A stretch of DNA of 52,797 nucleotides from contig JAILLA010000027.1 of NCBI GenBank assembly GCA_024693325.1, positions 1 through 52,797 of the forward strand, in the 5' to 3' direction. Below are positions 31,938-40,512 of the stretch, in pieces (within the stretch, counting starts at the first letter, position 1; each line of letters opens with the position of its first letter). The translations under genes were made by a program, and so were the position numbers. The DNA is from Solobacterium sp. (GTDB lineage Bacteria > Bacillota_I > Bacilli_A > Erysipelotrichales > Erysipelotrichaceae). The notes under the pieces were generated by a model that saw only the letters and a program-made list of their open reading frames with translations, made no database searches and had not been told where the DNA came from.

Positions 31938-33923
31938 ATGAAAAAGGTAGAAATCGAAGATTTTGCGAAAATCAAAAAACTTTCAGATCCTGTTCTTTCT
32001 CCTTCGGGAAAGAAACTTGCAGTGACTGTAACGGAAGGAGACGTAGAAAAGAACGCTTATAAGACAGACATATGGGTATATGACGAGGCTCATACTCCAT
32101 CATTCTTCCGCCTCACAGCATCCGAGAATGGTAAAGCACCCTGCTTCCTGGATGAGAATACTGTTCTGTTCCCCGGAGACCGTTTGAATGCACATCCCGC
32201 AAAGGACGGAGTTGTATACACCGTATATAACAGCATTTCCCTGAACGGCGGTGAAGCATGTGAATACATGGTTCTTCCATTTGCGGCATCCGGTCTGTAT
32301 CCGCTGTCTGATGACTGCTTCCTGGTACAGGGATCCGTCAACCTGAGCCTGCCTGATTTCTCTGCAATGAGCGATGATGAGAAGAAAAAGGCGCTGGCAC
32401 AACTGGAAGAAGAAAAAGACTATTCAGTATTTGATGAACTGCCGTTCTGGTTCAACGGCCGCGGAGTCATCAATAAGCTGCGTGCAGGCCTGTTCCTCGT
32501 CAACAGAAAAGCAGATACACAGGAAAAACTGACAGACAGATATTTTGATCTGCACGGTTTCTCTGTGAACGACGCAAAAGACAGAGTCGTTTACTGGGGA
32601 AATGAGTTCACAACAGTGAACCCTCAGAAATCCAGACTGTTTATCCGTGACCTGAAGGATGGCAGTGCCGTTGAAGTTAAACTGGAGAACAAATATAACA
32701 TCAGCGGTGCTGTATTCAGCGGCGAACAGGTGATCTTCCTTGGGGCTACTGGTGAAACATACGGTTCATCCGAAAATCCGAAATTCTATCTCTGCAATGC
32801 GGACGGATCATTTGAACTGCTGGCAGCGCCTGATCCGAGCCTTGGCGGTGTCGGAAGTGATATTGCCGGAGGCGGCAAAGCTGTATTCGGCGGAGACGGG
32901 ATCTTCTTTGTCCAGACTGTCGGATATCATTCAGTATTCAGACATATGGACCTGAGCGGAAATATCGAAACACTGGTCGATGACATCAACATTGTTAACT
33001 GTGCAGTAGGTACAGATCCGGTCTATTTCCTCGGTATGGAAAAAGACAGACCGCAGGAAGTCTATATGAAGAAAGACGGCTGTGTAACAAAGCTTTCCTG
33101 CTTCAACGAAGCATATGTCAATGAACATGAGATCGCTTCAACAGAGCACTTTGCATTCACAGACAAAGATGGCGTGGAGATCGACGGATGGGTACTTTAT
33201 CCGGCGGACTTTGATAAGGAAAAGAAGTATCCTGCAGTGTTTGACGTACACGGCGGACCTCAGGCTGCGTATGGAGAAGGTTTCTTCCACGAAATGCAGT
33301 ATTGGGCAGCACAGGGATATATCGTATTCTTCTGCAATCCGAGAGGTTCTTCCGGCAAAGGCGGCGCTTTTGCGGACATTTACGGAGACAATTACGGCGT
33401 CAGGGACTATAACGATCTGATGGAATTTACAGATCAGGTACTGGCAAGAGTACCTCAGATCGATCAGGACCGTGTTGCGATGACCGGCGGAAGCTACGGC
33501 GGTTTCATGGCAAACTGGATCGTCGGACATACCGACAGATTTGCGGCGATCGCTTCTCAGAGATCGATCTCCAACTATCTGTCCAAGTGCCTGACAACGG
33601 ATATCGGTTATTATCATAACCTCTCCGCGATCCAGGCTGATCCCTGGAGCAGTCCGGAAAAGATGTGGGCGCATTCACCGCTTGCATACGCGGACAAGGC
33701 TAAGACACCGACACTGTTCATCCAGTCTGATGAAGACTACAGATGCTGGATGGCAGACGCGATACAGATGCTGCAGGCATTGCTGATGCACGGAGTACCT
33801 GCACGTATGTGCCTGTTCCACGGTGAAAACCATGAACTGAGCAGAAGCGGCAAGCCGAAGCACAGGATAAGAAGACTGAAGGAGATCACTGACTGGTTCG
33901 ATCAGTACGCAAAGAATAAATAA
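31938..33923 (+). CDS. S9-family serine peptidase (acylaminoacyl-peptidase-like)
   Basis: 661 residues: N-terminal beta-propeller (about 1-400) and C-terminal alpha/beta-hydrolase. Catalytic serine S519 in GGSYGG, aspartate near D600 in SDEDYR, histidine in GENHELSRSGKP; oxyanion region VFDVHGGP and NPRGSSG. Family members trim N-blocked or short peptides in the cytoplasm; no signal peptide is seen. The ATG follows AAGAAAGGA. It is a single gene between terminators in a peptide-utilisation region. Confidence 0.94.
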   Translation: MKKVEIEDFAKIKKLSDPVLSPSGKKLAVTVTEGDVEKNAYKTDIWVYDEAHTPSFFRLTASENGKAPCFLDENTVLFPGDRLNAHPAKDGVVYTVYNSISLNGGEACEYMVLPFAASGLYPLSDDCFLVQGSVNLSLPDFSAMSDDEKKKALAQLEEEKDYSVFDELPFWFNGRGVINKLRAGLFLVNRKADTQEKLTDRYFDLHGFSVNDAKDRVVYWGNEFTTVNPQKSRLFIRDLKDGSAVEVKLENKYNISGAVFSGEQVIFLGATGETYGSSENPKFYLCNADGSFELLAAPDPSLGGVGSDIAGGGKAVFGGDGIFFVQTVGYHSVFRHMDLSGNIETLVDDINIVNCAVGTDPVYFLGMEKDRPQEVYMKKDGCVTKLSCFNEAYVNEHEIASTEHFAFTDKDGVEIDGWVLYPADFDKEKKYPAVFDVHGGPQAAYGEGFFHEMQYWAAQGYIVFFCNPRGSSGKGGAFADIYGDNYGVRDYNDLMEFTDQVLARVPQIDQDRVAMTGGSYGGFMANWIVGHTDRFAAIASQRSISNYLSKCLTTDIGYYHNLSAIQADPWSSPEKMWAHSPLAYADKAKTPTLFIQSDEDYRCWMADAIQMLQALLMHGVPARMCLFHGENHELSRSGKPKHRIRRLKEITDWFDQYAKNK

Positions 33924-33935
33924 TACAGGAAACAG

Positions 33936-33974
33936 CCGGGACTGCAGGAATACAGTTCCGGTCTTCTGTTTTTC
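33936..33974 (+). terminator. Terminator after the S9 peptidase gene
   Basis: CCGGGACTG and CAGTTCCGG (one G-U pair) pair with an eight-base loop. Outer AAACAG/CTGTTT arms extend the stem into a T run. Confidence 0.75.
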
Positions 33975-33991
33975 AGCCATATTGACGACTA

Positions 33992-34000
33992 TGATATATT
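33992..34000 (+). promoter_or_regulatory. Extended -10 of the DUF1848 gene
   Basis: TGA-TATATT (33992-34000) would start transcription near 34007, upstream of AGAGG (34011-34015) and the ATG at 34020 but downstream of the earlier in-frame starts. It therefore helps decide the start codon. Confidence 0.45.
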
Positions 34001-34019
34001 GATGAAAAGCAGAGGTTTT

Positions 34020-34949
34020 ATGATTATCAACACGGGACAGAGAACAGATATACCGGCATTCTATGCGGAATGGTTTGCCAACAGGCTGAAAGAAGGATTC
34101 GTATGTGTGAGAAATCCGTTTCATCATGAAACGGTCACAAGATACAGACTGGATCCATCCGTGGTTGATGTGATCGGCTTCTGCAGTAAAAACCCTGCAG
34201 GAATGTTTCCCTATATGGATCTGCTGAAGGATTACGGGCAGTACTGGTTTGTGACGATCACACCATACGGTAAGGATATTGAACCGAATGTACCGGATAA
34301 GCATCAGATCCTGAGGGATTTTCAAACACTTTCGAATATCGTAGGTGTTGATTCCATCGGCTGGAGATATGATCCGATCCTGCTGAATGAGAAATATACA
34401 GCTGAGTATCATCTGCGCGCATTTCAGACAATGGCATCAGAACTGGAAGGATATACAAATACCGTGGTGATCAGCTTCATCGATCTGTATGAAAAAGTGA
34501 AGCGGAATTTTCCGGAAGTAAGAGAAGTGCCGATCACAGACAGAATCATGATCGGAAAAGAGATCATCCGGATCGCAGGAGAACATGGAATGACTGTCAG
34601 ACCATGCTCAGAAGGAACCCTGCTGGAACCTTACGGAGCGGACTGCCGGGGGTGCATGACGCTTGATGTATACGAAAAGGCGATCCATCATAAACTGAAA
34701 GTACCGTCATTCAAGCCTGCCAGGGAAGGGTGCGTCTGCTATCTGTCAGGTGATATCGGTGCCTACGACAGCTGCGGGCATCTCTGCAGATACTGCTATG
34801 CGAACAACGATCCCAAAAAGGTCAGAGAGAATATGCTTGCGCATGATGTGAATTCTCCCTTCCTTATCGGAAACTATGAGGATTCGGATATCATCCATGA
34901 TGCAGAGCAGAAGTCATGGAAGGACATCCGGCTCTCATTGTTTGAATAA
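34020..34949 (+). CDS. DUF1848 protein with radical-SAM-like cysteine cluster
   Basis: 309 residues. The N-terminus MIINTGQRTDIPAFYAEWF is the usual DUF1848 opening and fixes the start at 34020, four bases after AGAGG, rather than ATG 34002. The family is uncharacterised. Its C-terminus carries cysteines likened to the radical-SAM CxxxCxxC cluster, here CGHLCRYC, with further cysteines in DCRGCMT and GCVCYL. Binding of an Fe-S cluster is plausible; the reaction is unknown. Single gene with its own terminator. Confidence 0.85.
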   Translation: MIINTGQRTDIPAFYAEWFANRLKEGFVCVRNPFHHETVTRYRLDPSVVDVIGFCSKNPAGMFPYMDLLKDYGQYWFVTITPYGKDIEPNVPDKHQILRDFQTLSNIVGVDSIGWRYDPILLNEKYTAEYHLRAFQTMASELEGYTNTVVISFIDLYEKVKRNFPEVREVPITDRIMIGKEIIRIAGEHGMTVRPCSEGTLLEPYGADCRGCMTLDVYEKAIHHKLKVPSFKPAREGCVCYLSGDIGAYDSCGHLCRYCYANNDPKKVRENMLAHDVNSPFLIGNYEDSDIIHDAEQKSWKDIRLSLFE

Positions 34950-35003
34950 TGCCTCATGTTTTGAATGCTGAATTGAGAACTTTTCTGTTAATAAATGATG
35001 ATC

Positions 35004-35045
35004 AAAGGCTGACTTATAACGAAAACGTATAAGTTGGCCTTTTTG
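35004..35045 (+). terminator. Terminator after the DUF1848 gene
   Basis: AAAGGC-ACTTATA arms pair with TATAAGT-GCCTTT around a short loop, ending in a T run; strong and nearly symmetric. Confidence 0.85.
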
Positions 35046-35074
35046 TGTTATTAGTCAATTTTCCCGTTAAAAAC

Positions 35075-35093
35075 TATATTGTAAGCGGTAACA
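35075..35093 (+). promoter_or_regulatory. cre site (CcpA) overlapping a -10 box
   Basis: TGTAAGCGGTAACA (35080-35093) matches the cre consensus TGWAANCGNTNWCA at every position. It overlaps the end of a TATATT -10 (35075-35080), so CcpA bound there should block transcription of the SLC13 carrier and amidohydrolase genes when preferred sugars are plentiful. Confidence 0.7.
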
Positions 35094-35104
35094 GTAAGGA
35101 AAAA

Positions 35105-35139
35105 GGCCGGAGAAACTGCCGGATAAGGGGAATATCCGG
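35105..35139 (+). ncRNA. Leader hairpins upstream of the SLC13 gene
   Basis: CCGGATA (35119-35125) and TATCCGG (35133-35139) form a seven-pair hairpin. An upstream GCCGG-containing segment could compete for the same bases. No terminator or known riboswitch is recognised; perhaps an mRNA-stabilising leader. Confidence 0.3.
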
Positions 35140-35200
35140 ACGGGTAGAACGGTACTGAAATTCCTGAAATTATAACTTATATGTTGGAAGGGAGAACAAC

Positions 35201-36508
35201 ATGACAACACAGATGTATTTGTGCCTTGGTTTATTCGTCTTCATGATCGGCGGCTATGTCTTTGCACGTAAGCTCAAAACAACAAACGGTGTCATTGCAC
35301 TTTGCGCGATCATTCTTACCGCATGGTCAGGTATCGTACCGGCCAAAAACGTTCTTGGAAACTTTGCAAACGCAAACGTACTGCTCATTACAGGTATGTT
35401 CATTGTTTCTGCCGGCTTCAACCGTACGCAGGCAGTAAGCAAGCTTTCAAATCTGGTCTATAAGATCGCAGGCGGAAACTTCACAGTCGTCATGGCAGGT
35501 TATCTGCTGATGACATTCCTGCTCTGCAACCTGATCCCCAGCCCTGTTGCAGTATTCACGATCATGGCTCCGCTGATGTCTGCGAGCTGTGAATCATTCA
35601 ATATCAGTCCTTCCAAAGTCATCTTCGCGCTTGGTCTCGTAGCAGTCGGCACAGCAGGCGTTCTGCCGATCGGCGGCGGAGCAGCTACGTTCGCAACACA
35701 GAACGGCTACCTGGAATCCTATGGATATACTGACTACCAGATGCAGCTGCTGGATCCCTTCAAGGGACGTATCCTCTCAGCCATCATCATTCTGGTTTAT
35801 GCGATCTTCATTGCACCGAAATTCGCACCTGAACAGCCGTCTGTACCGATCCAGGGAATGGAAGGAAAAGGCAAGGCAGTTGCGAAAAAAGAACCGCTTG
35901 ATCCGACAAGAGAATTCCTCGGCTACTTCCTGTTCATTCTCACAACCCTCGGTCTGGTATTCTCTTCCAAACTGCATCTTGATAACTGGCAGGTAGCTAT
36001 GACAGGCGCTACACTGGAAGTTGCCTTAGGAGTCCTGAAACCGAAAGAAGCTACAAGTGCTGTACCGTTCCAGATCGTACTGATGCTGATCGCGGCGCTG
36101 TCTGTAGGCGGTGCAATGGTTGAATGCGGACTTGGTGACCTGATCGGTGATGCACTGGCAAAAGCACTGGGCGGAACACATAACAGCTATATCATCGGCG
36201 GCGCATTCTTCGTCATCCCGTTCATCCTGACACAGTTCATGCAGAACCAGTCAGTAGGCAACATCTTCCGTCCGATCGCGATCCTGACATGCAAGGCACT
36301 TGGTGCCAACCCGGTAGGACCGCTGATCCTTCTGAGTGCAGCATGCCTGACAGCCTTCCTGACACCTTCTGCTACAGCTACTGTTCCTCTGATGATGGGC
36401 TTCGGCGGATATGACCAGAAAGACCTGCTGAAGATGGGCTGGCTGCCTTCCCTGATCATCTGCATCGCTTCTGTCATCGTTACAATGACAGTATTCCCGG
36501 CATTCTGA
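35201..36508 (+). CDS. SLC13/DASS-type carboxylate permease
   Basis: 435 residues, about eleven membrane segments. Motifs such as LLCNLIPSPVAVFTIMAPLM, GTAGVLPIGGGAATF and AFLTPSATATVPLMMGFGG recall the substrate and sodium loops of SLC13/CitMHS carriers, which import di- or tricarboxylates or related anions. Substrate unknown. The ATG follows GGAAGGGAG. The amidohydrolase gene follows 77 bases later without a terminator. The pair, under a cre site, probably takes up and deacylates one carbon source. Confidence 0.85.
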   Translation: MTTQMYLCLGLFVFMIGGYVFARKLKTTNGVIALCAIILTAWSGIVPAKNVLGNFANANVLLITGMFIVSAGFNRTQAVSKLSNLVYKIAGGNFTVVMAGYLLMTFLLCNLIPSPVAVFTIMAPLMSASCESFNISPSKVIFALGLVAVGTAGVLPIGGGAATFATQNGYLESYGYTDYQMQLLDPFKGRILSAIIILVYAIFIAPKFAPEQPSVPIQGMEGKGKAVAKKEPLDPTREFLGYFLFILTTLGLVFSSKLHLDNWQVAMTGATLEVALGVLKPKEATSAVPFQIVLMLIAALSVGGAMVECGLGDLIGDALAKALGGTHNSYIIGGAFFVIPFILTQFMQNQSVGNIFRPIAILTCKALGANPVGPLILLSAACLTAFLTPSATATVPLMMGFGGYDQKDLLKMGWLPSLIICIASVIVTMTVFPAF

Positions 36509-36585
36509 TAACGGGAATCATACAAACGTCTGAACCAGCAAGTGTAACTGACCATAAGCCGGTCTGATAGAGAAAGGAAAAAACT

Positions 36586-37740
36586 ATGCTGAAAAAATAT
36601 GTTATTAAGAACGGTACCGTTCTTTCTATCCTGAATGGAGAAGAAAAGAAAGCTGATGTCCTTGTAGAAGACGGCATCATTACAAAGATCGCTGAGAACA
36701 TTAAAACTGAAGAAGCGGAAGTTTTCAATGCTGAAGGAATGTACGTCTCTGTTGGCTGGCTTGACGCACACTGCCACTTTGCCAACTATGTAGAAGGCCA
36801 GGGCGGTATCAGTCCGCAGGATGATCTGCTGAGACAGGGAGTTACCTATGCGCTGGATCTCGGTTCACTTGGTCCGGAAAACTATGAGCAGTACAGGGAA
36901 ACGATCCTCTGGCGTACAGATCTGCGTTTCATGTCATATCTGAATATTTCCAGAAGAGGCTGCGGCGGAACAGTTAACCGTACCGATTTCGACGGGCCTG
37001 AAGATATCGACCGTGAAATGGTGATCAGGATCGCAAATAAATACAGACATGAACTGCTCGGTCTCAAGGCAAGGATCGATGATAAGTTCTGCTATGATCC
37101 TGTATATGTCATGGAACAGCTCAGATCTCTGGCAGATGAACTGAATATGCCGATTGCAGTTCATGCGCCACGCAGCCGTATCGGTGTAGAAAAACTGCTT
37201 ACTTACCTGAAAAAGGGTGATGTTCTCTGTCATACACTTGCCGGAAACAGTGAAGTCATGAAGGTCGTGGATGATGAAGGACATATCAAACAGTGCGTTC
37301 TCGACGGAAGAGACAGAGGCGTTATCTTCGATCTGTCCCACGGAACTAATGCGTACAGCTATGATACAGCGGAAACAGCCTGGAAAGCCGGTTTCTTCAC
37401 AGATACGATCTCCAGTGATCTTCACGGCGGAAACATCAGAGGACCGGTATACAATCTCGGTGTTGTGATGACCAAAGTCAGAGGGCTGACACAGAAGCCC
37501 TGGTGGTGGATCCTGAACAAGACGATCGCTGCGCCGGTCGAACTTCAGGGCATCAAGGATAAGGAAACAGAACTGAGAGAAGGCATGAAAGCAGATATGA
37601 CCGTCTTTAAGATCGAAAAAGGCGAATTCACATATCTGGATTCCAAGAAGGAAAGCAGGACTTTCAGTGAAAAAGCTACAGCTGTCTATACATGCACAGG
37701 TACAAAAGTATACACATGCAGGGACAGAGCATCCGAATAA
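36586..37740 (+). CDS. Amidohydrolase of the EF_0837/AHA_3915 (dihydroorotase-like) type
   Basis: 384 residues of the amidohydrolase superfamily. Metal ligands: HxH in DAHCHF (about 61-63), a probable carboxylated lysine in LLGLKARID, histidines in AVHAP and LCHTL, and an aspartate in SSDLHGG. The C-terminal KADMTVFKI is the usual beta-sandwich closure. Best fit by memory is the EF_0837 family, thought to act on N-acetylated sugar-acid-like compounds. Close to the SLC13 gene and presumably cotranscribed. The ATG follows AGAAAGGA. Confidence 0.85.
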   Translation: MLKKYVIKNGTVLSILNGEEKKADVLVEDGIITKIAENIKTEEAEVFNAEGMYVSVGWLDAHCHFANYVEGQGGISPQDDLLRQGVTYALDLGSLGPENYEQYRETILWRTDLRFMSYLNISRRGCGGTVNRTDFDGPEDIDREMVIRIANKYRHELLGLKARIDDKFCYDPVYVMEQLRSLADELNMPIAVHAPRSRIGVEKLLTYLKKGDVLCHTLAGNSEVMKVVDDEGHIKQCVLDGRDRGVIFDLSHGTNAYSYDTAETAWKAGFFTDTISSDLHGGNIRGPVYNLGVVMTKVRGLTQKPWWWILNKTIAAPVELQGIKDKETELREGMKADMTVFKIEKGEFTYLDSKKESRTFSEKATAVYTCTGTKVYTCRDRASE

Positions 37741-37748
37741 ACACTGTT

Positions 37749-37778
37749 ATCTCCCGGAGTTGATCTCCGGGAGATTTT
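37749..37778 (+). terminator. Terminator after the amidohydrolase gene
   Basis: ATCTCCCGGAG and CTCCGGGAGAT form a perfect eleven-pair stem with a five-base loop and TTTT tail. Confidence 0.9.
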
Positions 37779-37804
37779 ACGTCTGCAGGATCGGTGTCCT
37801 GCAG

Positions 37805-37834
37805 AAAAACAAAAAGGAGACATGTTTCTCCTTC
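37805..37834 (-). terminator. Terminator of the marR gene
   Basis: On the minus strand AAGGAGA and TCTCCTT pair, followed by a T-rich run. A separate CTGCAGGA/TCCTGCAG hairpin lies next to it (37783-37804). Confidence 0.65.
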
Positions 37835-37850
37835 TTGCCGGTTCAGCAGG

Positions 37851-38393
37851 TCATTCTGCTGTTTCTTCACTGTGTCTGTGGTGCCCGTGATGAGGACGGT
37901 GTTCTTTGTTCCCAATGATCTTGCCAAGCAGATCATTGAGCTGTACCTTCTCCTCTTCGCTCAGTGAACCGAAGAGATTATTGAAACGTTCTTCCCGTTC
38001 ATCACGGATCTCCGCTGCACGGGCATTTCCTTTCTCAGTCAGGGTGATCAGGGTCGCACGTTTATCCTCAGGATCGACATTGCGGACAATGTATCCTTCA
38101 TCTTCCAGCTTATTGATAAATTCAGACATGGAAGAAGGATTAACATGCATCATTTCAGCCAGTTCTTTCTGATGGATGCCTTCTCTGGATGAGATGGTCA
38201 GCAGAAGATGTTCCCTGGCAAGAGGCGGACGTCTGTGCATCGGCGGACGCTGGCAGTTTTCTGGACCCTCAGGAGGATGGTTCTCGTTCATCGGACCTTC
38301 GGGATGACGGGGTTCCGGCATGCTCATGCGCATTCTTCTCTGTAAGTGCATCAGTCTGCGGAACAGCTGTTCATTAACTGTGAGTTCTCTCAT
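37851..38393 (-). CDS. MarR-family regulator with Pro/His-rich insert and His-rich tail
   Basis: 180 residues. Winged-helix core at about 60-145: HQKELAEMMHVNPSSMSEFI, KLEDEGYIVRNVDPEDKRAT. Between the first helix and the core (about 25-58) is an unusual stretch rich in Pro, His, Glu and Arg, and the C-terminus ends EHRPHHGHHRHSEE. The His-rich parts could bind metal, but that is conjecture. The start follows GGAGGTAT. Its promoter is bracketed by two identical palindromes, so it almost surely represses itself. No transporter lies beside it; the divergent gene is a PfkB kinase. Confidence 0.9.
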   Translation of the reverse strand: MRELTVNEQLFRRLMHLQRRMRMSMPEPRHPEGPMNENHPPEGPENCQRPPMHRRPPLAREHLLLTISSREGIHQKELAEMMHVNPSSMSEFINKLEDEGYIVRNVDPEDKRATLITLTEKGNARAAEIRDEREERFNNLFGSLSEEEKVQLNDLLGKIIGNKEHRPHHGHHRHSEETAE

Positions 38394-38423
38394 TTTTTTA
38401 TACCTCCTGTACCTTCTTTATGT

Positions 38424-38436
38424 TTCGGTAACCGAA
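38424..38436. promoter_or_regulatory. MarR operator 1
   Basis: TTCGGTAACCGAA: six-base inverted arms around a single A. It lies just downstream of the marR -10 box, around the likely transcript start. Confidence 0.7.
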
Positions 38437-38439
38437 CTA

Positions 38440-38467
38440 AATATAGCACAGGGTAAAAACTTGTCAA
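38440..38467 (-). promoter_or_regulatory. marR promoter
   Basis: Minus strand: TTGACA (38467-38462), 16 bases, then TGC-TATATT (-10 at 38445-38440), a near-ideal extended promoter between the two palindromes. Confidence 0.75.
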
Positions 38468-38472
38468 TATAT

Positions 38473-38485
38473 TTCGGTAACCGAA
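38473..38485. promoter_or_regulatory. MarR operator 2
   Basis: Second exact TTCGGTAACCGAA palindrome, 49 bases from the first, just upstream of the marR -35 and on the side of the divergent PfkB gene. Confidence 0.7.
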
Positions 38486-38571
38486 TTAATATTTTTGTGA
38501 TTTATGTTCTTTTTTTTACTTTTCAGAGGACGTTCCTGTTATCATTGTTTGAGTAAAAAGGGGACGGTAAC

Positions 38572-39492
38572 ATGGGAATTGCTGTATTTGGCGCAGTATT
38601 TGTGGATATTAAAGGATATCCGCTCTCACAATATATTCCCGGAGGCAGAAATGTCGGAAGGGTCGTACAGGTTCACGGCGGTGTCAGCAGAAATGTTGCG
38701 GAGGATATTGCCAATCTGCATCTGAAGCCCACTTTTATCAGTGTTGTAGATGAAAGCGGAATATCGACGGACGTTTTGGACCGGTTAAGGCGGAAGAAAG
38801 TCAACACCAAATATATCAGGCGCACTGCGGACGGCCTTGGTACCTGGCTTGCTGTGTTTGACAACCAGGGAGATGTAACAGCTTCGATATCCAAGCGTCC
38901 TGATCTCTCGGAGATCGAGTCGATATTGGCCGAATACGGGGATGAGATCTTCTCTTCCGCCGACAGCATTGTCGTCGAGATCGATATGGAAGAAAATCTG
39001 GTCAGCAGGATCCTTGAACTGGCAGAACAGTATCATAAAGAGGTGTATGCTGTGGTCTCCAACATGTCGATCGCTATGGAACGCAGAGGGATGCTGGAAA
39101 AGCTCAGCTGCCTGGTATGCAATCAGCAGGAAGCCGGTCTGCTGTTTTCGGTCAATTACGATCACTGCACTGCGGAAGAACTTGCGGAAGATATCAAAGA
39201 GCGTGCTGAGCAAGCCAAGATCAGACGTCTGGTCGTAACGATGGGTGAGAACGGAGCTGCGTATACTGAGACAGGATACGGTTCCGGTTACTGCTCCGCG
39301 AAGAATGTAGATATTATAGATACGACCGGCTGTGGGGATGCGTTCTTTGCAGGAGTTGCGGTCGGACTGACATATGGCAAGACACTGAAGGAATCATGCG
39401 AGATCGGTACTGTTCTGGCATCCAGCGTGATCGCAACGAACGAAAGTGTATGTCCATCCTTCAGACCGGAAGAATTCGGGCTGAAGATCTGA
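38572..39492 (+). CDS. PfkB-family carbohydrate kinase (pseudouridine-kinase-like)
   Basis: 306 residues of the ribokinase fold. N-terminal AVFGAVFVDIKG and HGGVSRNVAEDIANL resemble nucleoside-type PfkB kinases; the catalytic motif is DTTGCGDAFFAGVAVGL near residue 245, with Cys in place of the usual Ala. The substrate is not certain; pseudouridine or another nucleoside is my best guess. A second, clearer pseudouridine kinase lies at 49860. The ATG follows AAGGGGAC. An extended -10 TGT-TATCAT is at 38540-38545. Divergent from marR. Confidence 0.8.
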   Translation: MGIAVFGAVFVDIKGYPLSQYIPGGRNVGRVVQVHGGVSRNVAEDIANLHLKPTFISVVDESGISTDVLDRLRRKKVNTKYIRRTADGLGTWLAVFDNQGDVTASISKRPDLSEIESILAEYGDEIFSSADSIVVEIDMEENLVSRILELAEQYHKEVYAVVSNMSIAMERRGMLEKLSCLVCNQQEAGLLFSVNYDHCTAEELAEDIKERAEQAKIRRLVVTMGENGAAYTETGYGSGYCSAKNVDIIDTTGCGDAFFAGVAVGLTYGKTLKESCEIGTVLASSVIATNESVCPSFRPEEFGLKI

Positions 39493-39510
39493 AACAACAG
39501 GGGGAAAACT

Positions 39511-40512
39511 ATGACAAGGAAAAAACGGATCGGACTGTCGCCGCTCCTGACGCTGGTGCTGTGTCTTGTGACAGCAGCTGCAGGAGGCGCCTATACAGTA
39601 TGGTCCCTTGCGGAAGAAAAGTACGGGGGAGACCATCCTGCTTATACAAAGCAGGCAGTCAGGGAATTAAACAGCAGTTCCATGGAATACAAGCTGGCTG
39701 AAAAGGTATTGGGAGCTGATCAGATGGCAGCTCTCAGAACGCCGGATCAGACTGTTAATGCCAATGAAGTGCTGCTGTCTGAACTGTCAAAGGAAGAGAT
39801 CGATCCTGATACAAACGGAGACGGTGTTTATATTGAGCATATTTATTCCGCGACATATGAAGGATACATGATGGTCGTGAAAGACCCGAAAAAGGTATTT
39901 GTAGCGATCAATCCCGACATGGGAAGCGGAAGAGCTGCACCGGAACTGGAAGACTACGTTGAAATGCATAAAGCTCTTGCCGGGATCAACGGCGGCGGTT
40001 TTGAGGATGCCGGTGGTACAGGCAACGGAAGTATTCCCGCAGGTATTACCATTCTCAACGGAAAACTGATCAGCGGAGGATCACCTCAGCCGATCCTCGG
40101 TATTACAAAGGATCATAAACTTGTTACTTTGACGACTACCGGACAGGGTGCATTGGATATGGGAGTTGTGGAAGCAGTCACATTCGGACCGACGTTTATT
40201 ACAAACGGCAAAGTTACCTATGTGCCCGGCACTGACAATCTGAACAACCTGAATCCCAGAACTGCTGTCGGACAGACAAAAGACGGCACGTTCCTGCTGC
40301 TGGTTATTGACGGAAGAGGACCTTCCTCCTTTGGCGCAAAGTACGAAGATGTTGTAAAGATTTTCCAGGACTATGAAGCAGTCATGGCAGGCAACCTGGA
40401 CGGCGGAAACTCAAGTGTCATGATCTATAACGGCAGATATGTTCATTATCCTGTTTCAATGTATGATTCCAGAAACCTTCCGTCGGTTCTTCTGGTCAGG
40501 GGGGACAAATAA
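39511..40512 (+). CDS. Membrane-anchored phosphodiester glycosidase (NAGPA domain) protein
   Basis: 333 residues: membrane or signal segment at about 10-30, then a NAGPA domain (PF09992-like) from about 110. Typical motifs: AGINGGGFEDAGGTG (about 150-165), NPRTAVGQTKDG followed by TFLLLVIDGR, and NLDGGNSSVM. In animals the family uncovers phosphodiester-linked N-acetylglucosamine; bacterial members are linked to cell-surface polysaccharides. It should act outside the membrane. The start follows CAGGGGGAAA. The stop overlaps the start of the next gene by one base, so the two are coupled. Confidence 0.87.
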   Translation: MTRKKRIGLSPLLTLVLCLVTAAAGGAYTVWSLAEEKYGGDHPAYTKQAVRELNSSSMEYKLAEKVLGADQMAALRTPDQTVNANEVLLSELSKEEIDPDTNGDGVYIEHIYSATYEGYMMVVKDPKKVFVAINPDMGSGRAAPELEDYVEMHKALAGINGGGFEDAGGTGNGSIPAGITILNGKLISGGSPQPILGITKDHKLVTLTTTGQGALDMGVVEAVTFGPTFITNGKVTYVPGTDNLNNLNPRTAVGQTKDGTFLLLVIDGRGPSSFGAKYEDVVKIFQDYEAVMAGNLDGGNSSVMIYNGRYVHYPVSMYDSRNLPSVLLVRGDK

